A stretch of 64,000 nucleotides of DNA from an uncultured Flavobacteriaceae bacterium (GCA_947500575.1 CANMSI010000001.1:1262824-1326823); one strand, 5' to 3'; positions 6,936 through 15,926 are shown, numbered from the stretch's first letter. Made by a program: numbers and translations. Notes: generated by a model from the sequence alone, not told the origin.

Positions 6936-8806
6936 TGGAAGCATTCTTTATATATCTTTTAAAAAGTTCGCTATTAATAGCCCTTTTTTGGTGTTGCTTT
7001 GTGTTCTTTCTTAAAAAAGAAACCTTTTTCAACTACCACAGAGCCTTTCTTATTTTTGGAGTTCTAGTAGCTTTGGCTTTTCCCTTTGTATTGCTTACAA
7101 AGGTGGTTTTTGTAGAGCCTGCACCTGTAAGTAGTACCATTGATTTTTCAGAAATAGCAAGTACAGCCATAATAGAAAAATCTTTTAATTGGACCGCTAT
7201 TTTATTGGGAGTCTACATCTCCATTACTGGCTTCTTTTTAGTACGTTTTGTAGTACAATTACTATCCTTAAGGCGTCTTATACAAAGAGGTTCAAAACAT
7301 AAAGATGGTACATTTACCTTGGTAAAAACAGAGACCCAAACCACCCCTTTTTCTTTCTTTAAGTACATTGTTTACAATCCAAAATTACACGAAGCAGAGG
7401 AGCTAAAAACCATTCTGGCTCACGAAAAAATTCATTCACAACAGTACCATTCCATAGATGTCTTACTATCCCATCTGTTATGTGTTTTTCAGTGGATCAA
7501 TCCATTTGCATGGGGGTATCAAAAAACCATTGTACAGAACTTAGAATACATTGCAGACGATGAGGTATTATCCTTAGCCGAATGCAAAAAACAATATCAG
7601 TATGTGCTGCTAAAGCAGAATACACCTTTACAACCAGCCTCATCCATTACCAACGCCTTTTTTAATTCATTAATCAAAAAACGAATCGTCATGATCAACA
7701 AAAACAGATCTAAAAACAGCAACGCCTGGAAATTTGGAATTATGCTCCCAATCCTTACTATTTTCTTATTTACGGTGAATACCAAAACAATAGCACAAAC
7801 TAAAACTACTACAGAGGAAGAGGAAACTAAAAGTGCCCCTGCTCCTTTAGAGATAGACTACGTAGCTGAGGTTACCGCTGTTCAAATCGTTATTGATAAA
7901 AATAGCACCACTAAAACCCTAGAAAACGATACCAAATTTCTAAAAGAAAAAAAGCAAATCACTTTAGATTTTTCTGATATAGACCGCAATGATAAGGGAG
8001 AAATTATAGCCATTTCATCTTCCTATAAAACGGCTGATGGAAATTCTGGCAGCTATAGTGCTTCCAATACCAAGCCCATACAACCCTTTAGTTTTAAAGT
8101 AGAATTTGATGCCAATGGCTCCATTACCTCCATAGGCTACAACAGCCCTAATGCTTCTAAAAGCAATGTACATTTTGATGCGCACAAGAGCGCTTTAAAA
8201 TCCCAAGGCAAGCTTACGGAAGAAATGGAGGAGCATTTAAATACACATATTACCGAAGTTTTAAAAGATCAAGAAATTGATGCCTCAGAAGATGTAAACG
8301 AGACGGTTATAATAAGCACCTCTTCTGATATAAATGGAGATCAAACTGTTGTGAAAAACAATAAGACATTTTCCATACGCAGTAATGCCGATCAGAAACA
8401 ACCCCTCTTTGTAGTTGATGGGAAAGTACAGAAAGATGGTCAGAATACCCTCCCGGATATAGATCCTGATAAAATAAAATCCATTAACGTCCTCAAAGGA
8501 AAATCTGCCATGACAGTATATGGAAAGAAAGGTAAAAATGGTGTTGTAGAAATCACCACAAAAAAAGGGGATGGCGCTACCTACACTTTTTTAAAAGGAA
8601 AAACCAAAATTACAGCGACCAGTAGCTATACAGAAAATCCTATCTATATTGTAGATAAGGTAGAAATGCCAAGAGATTATGATTTCGAAGCTATGGACCT
8701 AGATAGGGTAAAGAAAGTAAAGATCTATAAGGGTGAAAAAGCACTAAAGAAATTTGGAAAACGAGGAGAAAACGGTGTTGTAGTCATTACTACCAAGAAA
8801 AACTAA
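6935..8806 (+). CDS. M56 (BlaR1-like) membrane metallopeptidase with two TonB-plug-like C-terminal units
   Basis: The 623-residue protein has three N-terminal membrane segments (about residues 5-26, 35-56 and 87-110), a cytoplasmic zinc-protease site HEKIH at 163-167 with a downstream Glu/Asp helix (NLEYIADDEV), and a fourth membrane helix near 268-284. The periplasmic part is not a penicillin-binding sensor. It ends in two related units with the pattern of SusC-type plugs: VVDGK...INVLKGKSAMTVYGKKGKNGVVEITTKK (DNA about 8398-8575) and IVDKVEMP...KKFGKRGENGVVVITTKK (about 8635-8803). It probably senses an envelope signal and cleaves the BlaI-type repressor encoded immediately upstream. Confidence 0.88.
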   Translation: MEAFFIYLLKSSLLIALFWCCFVFFLKKETFFNYHRAFLIFGVLVALAFPFVLLTKVVFVEPAPVSSTIDFSEIASTAIIEKSFNWTAILLGVYISITGFFLVRFVVQLLSLRRLIQRGSKHKDGTFTLVKTETQTTPFSFFKYIVYNPKLHEAEELKTILAHEKIHSQQYHSIDVLLSHLLCVFQWINPFAWGYQKTIVQNLEYIADDEVLSLAECKKQYQYVLLKQNTPLQPASSITNAFFNSLIKKRIVMINKNRSKNSNAWKFGIMLPILTIFLFTVNTKTIAQTKTTTEEEETKSAPAPLEIDYVAEVTAVQIVIDKNSTTKTLENDTKFLKEKKQITLDFSDIDRNDKGEIIAISSSYKTADGNSGSYSASNTKPIQPFSFKVEFDANGSITSIGYNSPNASKSNVHFDAHKSALKSQGKLTEEMEEHLNTHITEVLKDQEIDASEDVNETVIISTSSDINGDQTVVKNNKTFSIRSNADQKQPLFVVDGKVQKDGQNTLPDIDPDKIKSINVLKGKSAMTVYGKKGKNGVVEITTKKGDGATYTFLKGKTKITATSSYTENPIYIVDKVEMPRDYDFEAMDLDRVKKVKIYKGEKALKKFGKRGENGVVVITTKKN

Positions 8807-8830
8807 CTACTGCTAATTTGAATAGTCAGT

Positions 8831-8867
8831 AACCGCTCCAATTTATTTAGATTGGGGCGGTTTTTTT
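8831..8867 (+). terminator. terminator of the BlaI-M56 operon
   Basis: AACCGCTCCAAT (8831-8842) pairs with ATTGGGGCGGTT (8851-8862), with one G-U pair, followed by seven T. Confidence 0.88.
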
Positions 8868-8910
8868 ATGGAACCCTCTGTTTTCTTTTCCCTTCCATCA
8901 ATACTTTTAG

Positions 8911-8954
8911 TAGCTTTGGTAAGCGTCCTCTCCATATTTTTAAAAGAGGGACGC
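8911..8954 (+). promoter_or_regulatory. -7 promoter element and 5' leader hairpin of the molybdoenzyme gene
   Basis: TAGCTTTG at 8911-8918 fits the Bacteroidetes -7 box; the -33 element is not clear. A hairpin starts about where transcription should begin: GCGTCC (8923-8928) pairs with GGACGC (8949-8954), extended by TCT/AGA with one bulged base. It ends 7 nt before the ATG and would cover the ribosome-binding region. Confidence 0.5.
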
Positions 8955-8961
8955 CTTTCGT

Positions 8962-11262
8962 ATGTCTGCGCACAAAAAAAGAAACATTTCCGTTTTAGGG
9001 TCTACAGAATTTACTGGAATTCACCTTAACAAACCTGCTCCCTATGCCGCCGGGCTTACGGGCATAAAAGTTGCCTTGCAGCATGCTTTTAAGGAAATGG
9101 GGGTCGTAAAATCATTTCGTACTCTAGCACATATGAACCAAAAAGAGGGTTTTGACTGTCCTGGTTGCGCATGGCCAGATCCCGAAAAGCCTTCCAAACT
9201 TGGGGAGTATTGTGAAAATGGCGCCAAAGCCCTGGCGGAAGAAGCTACCAACAAACGTATAGATGCAGCATTTTTTGCTCAGTATTCTGTAGAAGAACTC
9301 TCTACTTGGTCTGATTATGAGATTGGTAAATGTGGCAGGTTAACTACCCCTATGGTATTGCACCCTGATAGTATTTATTACCAACCCATTTCTTGGGAAG
9401 AAGCCTTTTCTTTAATTGCCAAAGAGCTGCAGCAATTGAACTCTCCAGATGAAGGTATTTTTTATACTTCTGGGCGTTCTAGCAATGAGGCCGCCTTTTT
9501 ATACGGGCTGTTTGTGAGAGCCTTTGGCACCAACAATATGCCCGACTGTTCCAATATGTGCCACGAGTCTAGTGGTGTTGCCCTAAGTGAAACCCTAGGA
9601 ATAGGAAAAGGATCCGTAAAATTAGACGATTTTGAAAAAGCCGAAGTAGTGATTGTTATGGGACAAAACCCAGGTACCAACCATCCCAGAATGCTCTCCG
9701 CTTTGCAAAAATGCAAAGAGAATGGAGGGCAGGTAATTGCTATTAATCCTTTGGAAGAAGCCGGACTTATTCGCTTTAAAAATCCGCAAGAAATTAAAGG
9801 TGTTATAGGTGGCGGTGCTCCCTTAACAGACATTCATTTACAAGTAAAAATAAACCAAGATGTTGCTCTTCTAAAACTGATTCAAAAACGCTTGGCAACC
9901 TTGGATACAGTTTCTGAAAAAGTATTCGATCATAATTTTATAGCCACCCATACTCAAGGATACGAAGCCTTGTTAAAAGATCTGGATCGTTTTTCGGAAG
10001 AAGAACTCCTAGAACGCTGTGGTATTTCTAAAGAAAAAATAGCCCTAACAGTAGACCTACTTGCCAAAAAAAATAAGATTATTATCTGCTGGGCCATGGG
10101 GCTTACCCAGCATAAAAATGGCGTGGCCAATATTAAAGAATGTGTTAACCTTCTTCTGTTAAAAGGAAGTTTAGGAAAAGAGGGCGCAGGTACCTGCCCC
10201 GTAAGAGGACACAGCAATGTGCAAGGCGATAGAAGTGTGGGTATTATGCACCAAGTTTCTCCTACACTCAACAAAGCCATTGAAAACAGTTTTGGCTTTA
10301 CACCTCCCTCAAAAGAAGGCTTGGATACCGTACATGCTATAAAAGCAATGCATAATGAAAAAGCTAAAGTCTTTATCGCTTTGGGAGGTAATTTTGTTTC
10401 TGCCGCTTCTGATACCCTATTTACGGCTGCTGCTTTACAAAAATGTAGCCTTACGGTGCAGGTAAGCACCAAACTCAATAGAAGCCATTTAGTTACCGGA
10501 AAAACAGCTTTGATCCTACCCACCTTGGGGCGATCCGAACAAGATTATACCAACGGAAAACAACGCTTTTTTACTGTAGAAAATAGCATGGGCAAAGTAC
10601 ACCGTTCCAAGGGAATCTTACCACCAGCCTCGGATCAATTGCGCAGCGAACCAGAAATTGTGGGTGGCATGGCTCAGGCCTATTTTAAAGGCAAACACCC
10701 CGTTGCTTGGGGCTCTTTGAGCAAGGATTACCATCTTATACGTGAAAAATTAGCGGAAGTAATTACAGGTTTCAAAAACCTCAACAAAGCTTCTGAAGGC
10801 GCTGGTTTTTATTTACCGAACAATGTAAGAAGCCTAGATTTTAGTAAGCTTCCTGGAGGCAAAGCACAATTTAGTTGTTGCGAGCTGCCAGAACACCAAA
10901 TGCCCAAAGATGGCTTTATGTTGATGACCGTACGGTCTCATGACCAATTTAATACCACCATTTATGGTTTGGACGATCGCTACCGAGGGGTGCATAACGA
11001 GCGTCGTGTAGTTTTTATGAATCCGAGTGACATGGAAGCAAGGGGTTTTCAAAAACTAGAAGTCGTAGATCTCTATAGCAACTATGATGGACAAGAGCGT
11101 AAAGCCTCTAAATTTTTGGTGATTCCTTACAATATTCCAAGAGGTGATTTAGCAGCATATTTCCCAGAAACCAACGTACTGGTTCCCTACAACCACTTTG
11201 CAGATAAAAGTCATACCCCTATAAGCAAATCCATTGTAGTGACCATTCAAAAAACGGAATAA
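8962..11262 (+). CDS. FdhF/YdeP family molybdopterin oxidoreductase
   Basis: A 766-residue cytoplasmic protein of the formate-dehydrogenase-alpha-like superfamily, YdeP branch. Visible features are an N-terminal cysteine cluster (C66, C69, C84) in FDCPGCAWPDP...GEYCENG, the Moco-binding segments SNMCHESSGVALSETLGIGKGS and GQNPGTNHPRMLSALQ, and the C-terminal LMTVRSHDQFNTTIYGLDDRYRG. No signal peptide is present. YdeP-type enzymes have poorly known substrates; a role in acid or redox stress is reported for some. It is followed 8 nt later by mobA, so enzyme and cofactor maturation are coexpressed. A leader hairpin precedes the start. Confidence 0.9.
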   Translation: MSAHKKRNISVLGSTEFTGIHLNKPAPYAAGLTGIKVALQHAFKEMGVVKSFRTLAHMNQKEGFDCPGCAWPDPEKPSKLGEYCENGAKALAEEATNKRIDAAFFAQYSVEELSTWSDYEIGKCGRLTTPMVLHPDSIYYQPISWEEAFSLIAKELQQLNSPDEGIFYTSGRSSNEAAFLYGLFVRAFGTNNMPDCSNMCHESSGVALSETLGIGKGSVKLDDFEKAEVVIVMGQNPGTNHPRMLSALQKCKENGGQVIAINPLEEAGLIRFKNPQEIKGVIGGGAPLTDIHLQVKINQDVALLKLIQKRLATLDTVSEKVFDHNFIATHTQGYEALLKDLDRFSEEELLERCGISKEKIALTVDLLAKKNKIIICWAMGLTQHKNGVANIKECVNLLLLKGSLGKEGAGTCPVRGHSNVQGDRSVGIMHQVSPTLNKAIENSFGFTPPSKEGLDTVHAIKAMHNEKAKVFIALGGNFVSAASDTLFTAAALQKCSLTVQVSTKLNRSHLVTGKTALILPTLGRSEQDYTNGKQRFFTVENSMGKVHRSKGILPPASDQLRSEPEIVGGMAQAYFKGKHPVAWGSLSKDYHLIREKLAEVITGFKNLNKASEGAGFYLPNNVRSLDFSKLPGGKAQFSCCELPEHQMPKDGFMLMTVRSHDQFNTTIYGLDDRYRGVHNERRVVFMNPSDMEARGFQKLEVVDLYSNYDGQERKASKFLVIPYNIPRGDLAAYFPETNVLVPYNHFADKSHTPISKSIVVTIQKTE

Positions 11263-11270
11263 ACTGTTGT

Positions 11271-11843
11271 ATGAAAGAAGGCATTACAGGCATTGTATTG
11301 GCAGGCGGTAAAAGTAAGCGCATGGGTGCAGACAAAGCCTTTTTGAAGTATCAGCAACAACCGTTACTTTCTTATGCTATAAAAACCTTAGAGCCGCTTA
11401 CCCGAGAAATATTGATCGTCGCTAATAACAAAAAATATGAAGTTTTTGGAAAAAACTGCGTTCCAGATCTACTACCCAATATGGGCCCTGTAGGAGGTAT
11501 TTATACGGGTTTGTCTACTTCTAAAACTGAGCTTAATTTGGTATTGGGTTGCGATACACCGCTGGTAAACCAATCACTACTAAGTCTACTCCTAAAACAT
11601 GCGGCAGAACCATACCAAGTGGTACAAGTAGCCACCTTAGAAAAACGCATGCCCCTCATTGCTCTGTATAAAAAAAACTGTGTGCCTATACTAAAAAACT
11701 GCTTGGAACGGGGCGAATTTAGATTGCAAAAAGTAGTTAGCCAATTGCATACCAAAACATTACTATTGGCTCCTCCCATGGCGCGTTTAACGCTCAACAT
11801 TAATTGCCCAGAAGATATGGAACGCTTGGAAAAAAACAGCTAA
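11271..11843 (+). CDS. mobA: molybdenum cofactor guanylyltransferase MobA
   Basis: MobA attaches GMP to molybdopterin to form the guanine-dinucleotide cofactor used by formate-dehydrogenase-like enzymes. The 190-residue product shows the nucleotidyltransferase signature VLAGGKSKRMGADKAFL at residues 8-24, the PNMGPVGGIYTGL region, and the metal-binding LGCDTPLV segment. It sits 8 nt downstream of the molybdoenzyme gene in one operon, a functional match, because YdeP-type proteins need bis-MGD. Confidence 0.93.
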   Translation: MKEGITGIVLAGGKSKRMGADKAFLKYQQQPLLSYAIKTLEPLTREILIVANNKKYEVFGKNCVPDLLPNMGPVGGIYTGLSTSKTELNLVLGCDTPLVNQSLLSLLLKHAAEPYQVVQVATLEKRMPLIALYKKNCVPILKNCLERGEFRLQKVVSQLHTKTLLLAPPMARLTLNINCPEDMERLEKNS

Positions 11844-11932
11844 GTCATTTCTTACTGTACTCCCTTTTATTAAGCTCCAAAGCCTTTGAAAAAGTACCCT
11901 ATAATTGAATATTTTCCCAAAATAGATAAGAT

Positions 11933-12778
11933 CTATAACCTGGGTTTGGGTTTGTATAGGGCGTTGAGAATAAGTCCGCCAATAATGAGAAAAATACCTA
12001 GCAAACTCCACCAGCTATAAATTTCTTTGAACCAGAAAAACCCAATGCTTACGGTAAAAACTACTTCTATGTATTTAAAAGGTGCCACTTGGTTGGTAGC
12101 TGCAGTTTGGAAGGCCTTGGTCATATAGAGCTGTCCAAAATACCCAAATACACCCAGACTAAATAAAAGCAACCATTCTATGCCTTGCGGCATTACCCAA
12201 TTTTGAATGGATAGCGCACCCCCAACCAGTGTAGCAACCACCATAAAGTAATTGACCACCACCACAGGGTGGTCTTGTTTGCCTATTTTATTAATTAGAA
12301 TGTAGACCAAGCCACTAAAAACCGAAGCCAATACAACAAGTATAAGTCCATAGGTATGTAAACTCCCATCTACACCTTTTAAGATGAGTACGCCACCAAA
12401 CGCAATCGCAAAAAAGAGCCATTGCAGGGGTCTAATTTTTTCTTTGAGTATAAACACCGCAAAAATAGCGGCAAAGATGGGAGCTATATAGCGTAAGGTA
12501 ACGGCAGAACCAACAGGCAGGTATTTTAAGGACATAAAAAACAAGGTCATAGAAGTAACGCCTACAAGGCCGCGGAGCAAGAGCAGTTTACGTTTATTGC
12601 CTAGCATAGGAATCTTATGATACCATAAAAAAGAAAGTGCAAACAGTAGGGAGCCAGCAGACCTAAAAAACACCAATTGATAAGCAGAGAGATGCACTAG
12701 GTATTTTACAAACGCATTCATCAGGGTAAAGGCCAAGGTACTGATTAGCATATACCCCAAGGCTTTTTGTACGTTCAT
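11933..12778 (-). CDS. EamA/DMT-family transporter
   Basis: A 281-residue integral membrane protein with about ten hydrophobic segments arranged as two EamA repeats of five. Typical family segments are FVKYLVHLSAYQLVFFRSAG in repeat one and APFKYIEVVFTVSIGFFWFKE near the end of repeat two. These proteins export small metabolites or amino acids; no substrate can be assigned. It is transcribed alone, convergent with the molybdoenzyme operon. Confidence 0.85.
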   Translation of the reverse strand: MNVQKALGYMLISTLAFTLMNAFVKYLVHLSAYQLVFFRSAGSLLFALSFLWYHKIPMLGNKRKLLLLRGLVGVTSMTLFFMSLKYLPVGSAVTLRYIAPIFAAIFAVFILKEKIRPLQWLFFAIAFGGVLILKGVDGSLHTYGLILVVLASVFSGLVYILINKIGKQDHPVVVVNYFMVVATLVGGALSIQNWVMPQGIEWLLLFSLGVFGYFGQLYMTKAFQTAATNQVAPFKYIEVVFTVSIGFFWFKEIYSWWSLLGIFLIIGGLILNALYKPKPRL

Positions 12779-12966
12779 TCAATGGTGGTTTTGGTACGCC
12801 AAAGGTAGCATGCTTTTGGGGATATGATTCAGTATTTCTATTAGAATTTGTGATATCTCTATTGATAGGTTCTTTTTAAGGACGTCTTATTCTCAGTAAA
12901 GGCTCGTAATCACATTTTCTATGGTTAAATAATGACTTATATTACATTTTACTATCTTAAATACTT

Positions 12967-13005
12967 AAAAGTAACTTTTACATACGTTGAATATCATCAA
13001 TGATA
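12967..13005. promoter_or_regulatory. inverted repeats upstream of the 201-aa membrane protein
   Basis: Two small perfect-arm inverted repeats lie in the divergent intergenic region: AAAAGT-A-ACTTTT (12967-12979) and TATCAT-CA-ATGATA (12992-13005). The second ends 33 nt before the ATG at 13039. They may be regulator sites; AT-rich chance palindromes are also possible. Confidence 0.3.
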
Positions 13006-13038
13006 CTGCTCCAATATTCCCTCTAACACCCAAACTAA

Positions 13039-13644
13039 ATGCACAAAATTTGGAAATTAAAAGAATCAAAATCCAATAAATTGATTTTGATTAAAGACAA
13101 AACCATCTATAAAGGAAATCCCAAAAACAGTGACTTTGATCGTATAAATTCTGAAACAACGGATTTTTCCTTTTCCAAAGATTTGTTTAGCATTCCATAC
13201 TCCTACATCAAAAAAATTGAAAATCAAAGCGGGAAAAATTATATAAAAATATTTTTTGGTAAAGACTCTGAAGAAGAATTATACATTGATAACGAGCGTA
13301 CGAAAAAAGAAGTTTTTGAATTTTTAAAACAAGACACTTCAAATCTAACCTATAGTTCTGAAGTACCTAGTGTATTGAAATATGCGAAAGCTCAATTTTT
13401 TGCTTTCTTATTCACTACGGCACTTTTTATTTGGTCGCTTTATTTAGCGATCCAAATAGAAAATGGAGCTGAATATGAAGTTGTTGGTGGAGGAAATCCT
13501 GGAATCACAGGAATCGTTCTCGCTATTGCTTCGCTGGGTGTTTTTAAAAATATAATGGGATATATAATGCTCTTATGCATCATAATTTTCGCCTTAATAA
13601 AAAGATTAAAATCTAGAAGCGAAACCGAATTTCTAAAACGATGA
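13039..13644 (+). CDS. hypothetical membrane protein, 201 aa
   Basis: I do not recognise a named family. The first 100 residues form a soluble beta-rich domain (IPYSYIKKIENQSGKNYIKIFF and strands around it, reminiscent of a PH-like fold), followed by a charged helix. Two membrane helices follow near residues 118-137 and 170-187, joined by a Gly-rich loop (EVVGGGNPG). The last residues are basic (KRLKSRSETEFLKR). It is a single gene with no clear partner. Confidence 0.6.
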   Translation: MHKIWKLKESKSNKLILIKDKTIYKGNPKNSDFDRINSETTDFSFSKDLFSIPYSYIKKIENQSGKNYIKIFFGKDSEEELYIDNERTKKEVFEFLKQDTSNLTYSSEVPSVLKYAKAQFFAFLFTTALFIWSLYLAIQIENGAEYEVVGGGNPGITGIVLAIASLGVFKNIMGYIMLLCIIIFALIKRLKSRSETEFLKR

Positions 13645-13843
13645 TGCCTGCAAATGTTAACAAGAGGTATCCCCAATTGTAGCACCTCTTTATGACAAGG
13701 GATATTTACTCTAAAACACTATCTTAGTTGGGCGAGTAATTTCCGCCCTAGACCATATGAACAAGGGCAACTATGCACAAGATTTACAAAAGTTGCCAAG
13801 TGCTATTACATTTAAGATAAAAACACCAAAATTTTCACCTAAA

Positions 13844-14719
13844 ATGACCAAAAAGACCATCGCCATTATTTCAGTACCATCCCTCCTATTGCTCTTCTTG
13901 TATATGGCTTTTAATAAGGATTCCATAGCGGAAATAACTCCTTCAACTTACAATCTAAACAAAGAAACGAATGCATTTAACACGCTGGTATGGGCCGATG
14001 AATTTAATGGGGAAGGTCCTATAGATGCTGAGAAATGGTTTCTGCAAACGCAACTGCCTCCTGGAGGTAGCTGGTGGGGCGGTATTATTCAGCATTATAC
14101 CAACCGAGAATCCAATACCTATCAAAAAGATGGTTGCCTAAATTTGGTCGCTAGAAAGGAAGACTTTGAAGATCAAGGTGTATTAAAACAGTATACAGCA
14201 GCTCGCTTAAATTCTAAGTTTGCTTTCACTTATGGGCGTATAGAAATTAGAGCAAAGTTGCCAAAAGGTACCGGAACCTGGCCCGCTATTTGGATGCTCA
14301 ATAAAAATATTGATGAAGACGGTGCGTATTGGGATACTAAAGGTTTTGGAACCACCAAATGGCCTTATTGCGGTGAGATTGATATTCTTGAACATTGGGG
14401 AAAAAATCAGGATTATGTATCGAGTGCCTTACACAATGGATCTAGCTACGGCGAAAAAGTCAAGAACCTTGGAGGGCAAAAAGTAGACCGTGTTTCAGAC
14501 ACGTTCCATACCTATACCTTACATTGGACCGCAGAAAAAATGGTATTCAGTGTAGATGGAGTAGAACACCTAAGCTATGCACCCGCTATTAAGAATGCCG
14601 ATACTTGGCCCTATGACATGGACTATTACTTTTTACTAAACATAGCCATAGAGCCCGATATTGATCCCAATTTTGTAGAGAGTCCCATGGTAGTTGATTA
14701 TATTAGAGTCTATCAATAA
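13844..14719 (+). CDS. GH16 family glycoside hydrolase (laminarinase-like)
   Basis: From the preferred ATG at 13844 the protein has about 291 residues; an in-frame ATG at 13757 would add 29 residues unlike a signal. It opens with a membrane anchor or signal (KKTIAIISVPSLLLLFLYMAF). The catalytic GH16 signature EIDILE lies in CGEIDILEHWG (E178, D180 and E183), preceded by KGTGTWPAIWMLNKN. The family cleaves beta-1,3- or beta-1,3-1,4-glucans such as laminarin with retention. No SusC/SusD or other glycosidase lies beside it, so it is not within a polysaccharide utilisation locus here. Confidence 0.9.
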   Translation: MTKKTIAIISVPSLLLLFLYMAFNKDSIAEITPSTYNLNKETNAFNTLVWADEFNGEGPIDAEKWFLQTQLPPGGSWWGGIIQHYTNRESNTYQKDGCLNLVARKEDFEDQGVLKQYTAARLNSKFAFTYGRIEIRAKLPKGTGTWPAIWMLNKNIDEDGAYWDTKGFGTTKWPYCGEIDILEHWGKNQDYVSSALHNGSSYGEKVKNLGGQKVDRVSDTFHTYTLHWTAEKMVFSVDGVEHLSYAPAIKNADTWPYDMDYYFLLNIAIEPDIDPNFVESPMVVDYIRVYQ

Positions 14720-14751
14720 TCATTGCACTTACGGCAAAAAAAATTGAAACC

Positions 14752-14889
14752 ATGCATACTTTATTTGGAGCCAATGGCATAATAGGTAGAAACCCCAAAC
14801 GAAATGAGGATAGCGAACGGCCTTTCATTATACATACGAATACTTCAAAAAAAAAAAATTACACATGGGGTACAATATTTCAGGAATTG
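14752..14889 (+). pseudogene. remnant of an NAD-dependent epimerase gene
   Basis: The frame ATG CAT ACT TTA TTT GGA GCC AAT GGC begins like the SDR proteins of this phylum (MHTLFGANGIIG, the nucleotide-binding loop). It then jumps directly to RNPKR, a motif that in relatives lies about 25 residues further on (LVSRNPKK). The rest is degenerate and stops after 45 codons at 14889. This looks like a gene reduced by internal deletion. The tail overlaps the start of the next gene, which is in another frame. Confidence 0.5.
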
Positions 14890-15431
14890 TAATAGACAAA
14901 AATTATAGCAATACCATAGACCAGCTAAAAACGCTCTTAGGAGAAAATCTGGTTTTTAATAAGGAATTAACTTTTGAAGAAGCTTCAGAAAATTGGAAAG
15001 AAGATGACTACTGCGACATTTATTTTTCAAAAGATGCAACTTTAATCTTTGTCTCTATGGCACGCGCTGCTGACGGTTTAAAAGTCCCTCAACAAAAAAC
15101 GCTCTCTTTTATTTTATCTGAAATGACCATGACTTTTGCTATAAATTATACAGAGAATGGTGAGGTAATTCGAAATTTTGCGCAAACCGAAGATGGTGAA
15201 AGACATGAGGAAATAGGAACACCTCTCTCCTTTGAGAAATCAGAAGAAGATGTTTCAGAACTAATTTATTATCTCTTGGAGAAAACCTTGGGTAAGCGTT
15301 TTTGGGATATAGATCTAGAAGAAACTTGCTTCCGATATTATTTTAAGGAAACCATTTCAAAAACAAATGAAATAGAAGCGCCAAAAAAAGAAGTATTAGA
15401 AGTTTCGAAACCTTGGTGGAAATTTTGGTAG
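14865..15431 (+). CDS. hypothetical protein, 188 aa
   Basis: Unrecognised cytoplasmic protein, acidic, with no signal peptide. Strands at the start (YNISGIVIDKNYSN) are followed by an EEASENWKEDDYCDIYFSKDATLIFV segment; the C-terminus ends KPWWKFW. Its size, acidity and position in a run of small unrelated genes recall immunity-type proteins, but no toxin gene is next to it, so this is only a thought. The start lies inside the remnant epimerase gene. Confidence 0.55.
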   Translation: MGYNISGIVIDKNYSNTIDQLKTLLGENLVFNKELTFEEASENWKEDDYCDIYFSKDATLIFVSMARAADGLKVPQQKTLSFILSEMTMTFAINYTENGEVIRNFAQTEDGERHEEIGTPLSFEKSEEDVSELIYYLLEKTLGKRFWDIDLEETCFRYYFKETISKTNEIEAPKKEVLEVSKPWWKFW

Positions 15432-15464
15432 GTGAGACCTTTACATAAACAGTCAAATTAAAAC

Positions 15465-15869
15465 ATGCACCTCAGAAAAATAGATTTTAAAAAGTTTTTG
15501 AGAGCCCCCCTTTTCTTAACAATTCTGACGCTCGTTCTAATTATAATTTACTATTATTTCTTTGCTGTTTTAAACTATGGTATTAATAAAACGGTAGGCT
15601 GGTATTGGGATATTACCAACATTAATGAGATTGTTAAATGGTTCTGGTCACTTTTTCCTTTGGGCTATGGCTTATTAGTATATCTAAGACGAAACACCCA
15701 TGCTACACTCTCTTTTTTACAAATGACAGGAATTCTTTTCCAAATACTATCTGTTTCTCTTTTTAGATTTCCCCAGGAATATATTTTTAGTATTCATTGT
15801 ATCTCAGTGGTAATTTTCTTTTTAAATATACATTGGTCATTAAGGAATGGGAAAATACTCAGTAAATAG
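15465..15869 (+). CDS. small integral membrane protein, 134 aa
   Basis: Hydropathy by eye gives about four membrane segments: PLFLTILTLVLIIIYYYFF near residues 15-35, the VKWFWSLFPLGYGLLVYL region near 60-76, the ATLSFLQMTGILFQILSV region near 84-102, and a last one near 108-124. The N-terminus is basic (MHLRKIDFKKFLRA). No family is recognised. It begins 33 nt after the 188-residue gene and is probably cotranscribed. Confidence 0.6.
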   Translation: MHLRKIDFKKFLRAPLFLTILTLVLIIIYYYFFAVLNYGINKTVGWYWDITNINEIVKWFWSLFPLGYGLLVYLRRNTHATLSFLQMTGILFQILSVSLFRFPQEYIFSIHCISVVIFFLNIHWSLRNGKILSK

Positions 15870-15926
15870 GGGGTTTTACTGATTCTAGAATTTCTTATTT
15901 TTAAACAAATATTCTTTAAATCCCAT

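Noticed and set aside
6576..8806. The BlaI-M56 pair as a beta-lactam resistance operon
   Set aside because: No penicillin-binding sensor domain in the M56 protein and no beta-lactamase gene next to it. The beta-lactamase-fold protein at 54754 is 46 kb away and looks like a peptidase/esterase.
9462..10523. 123- and 189-codon open frames opposite the molybdoenzyme gene
   Set aside because: They lie fully within a well-supported gene on the other strand and show no domain or signal of their own.
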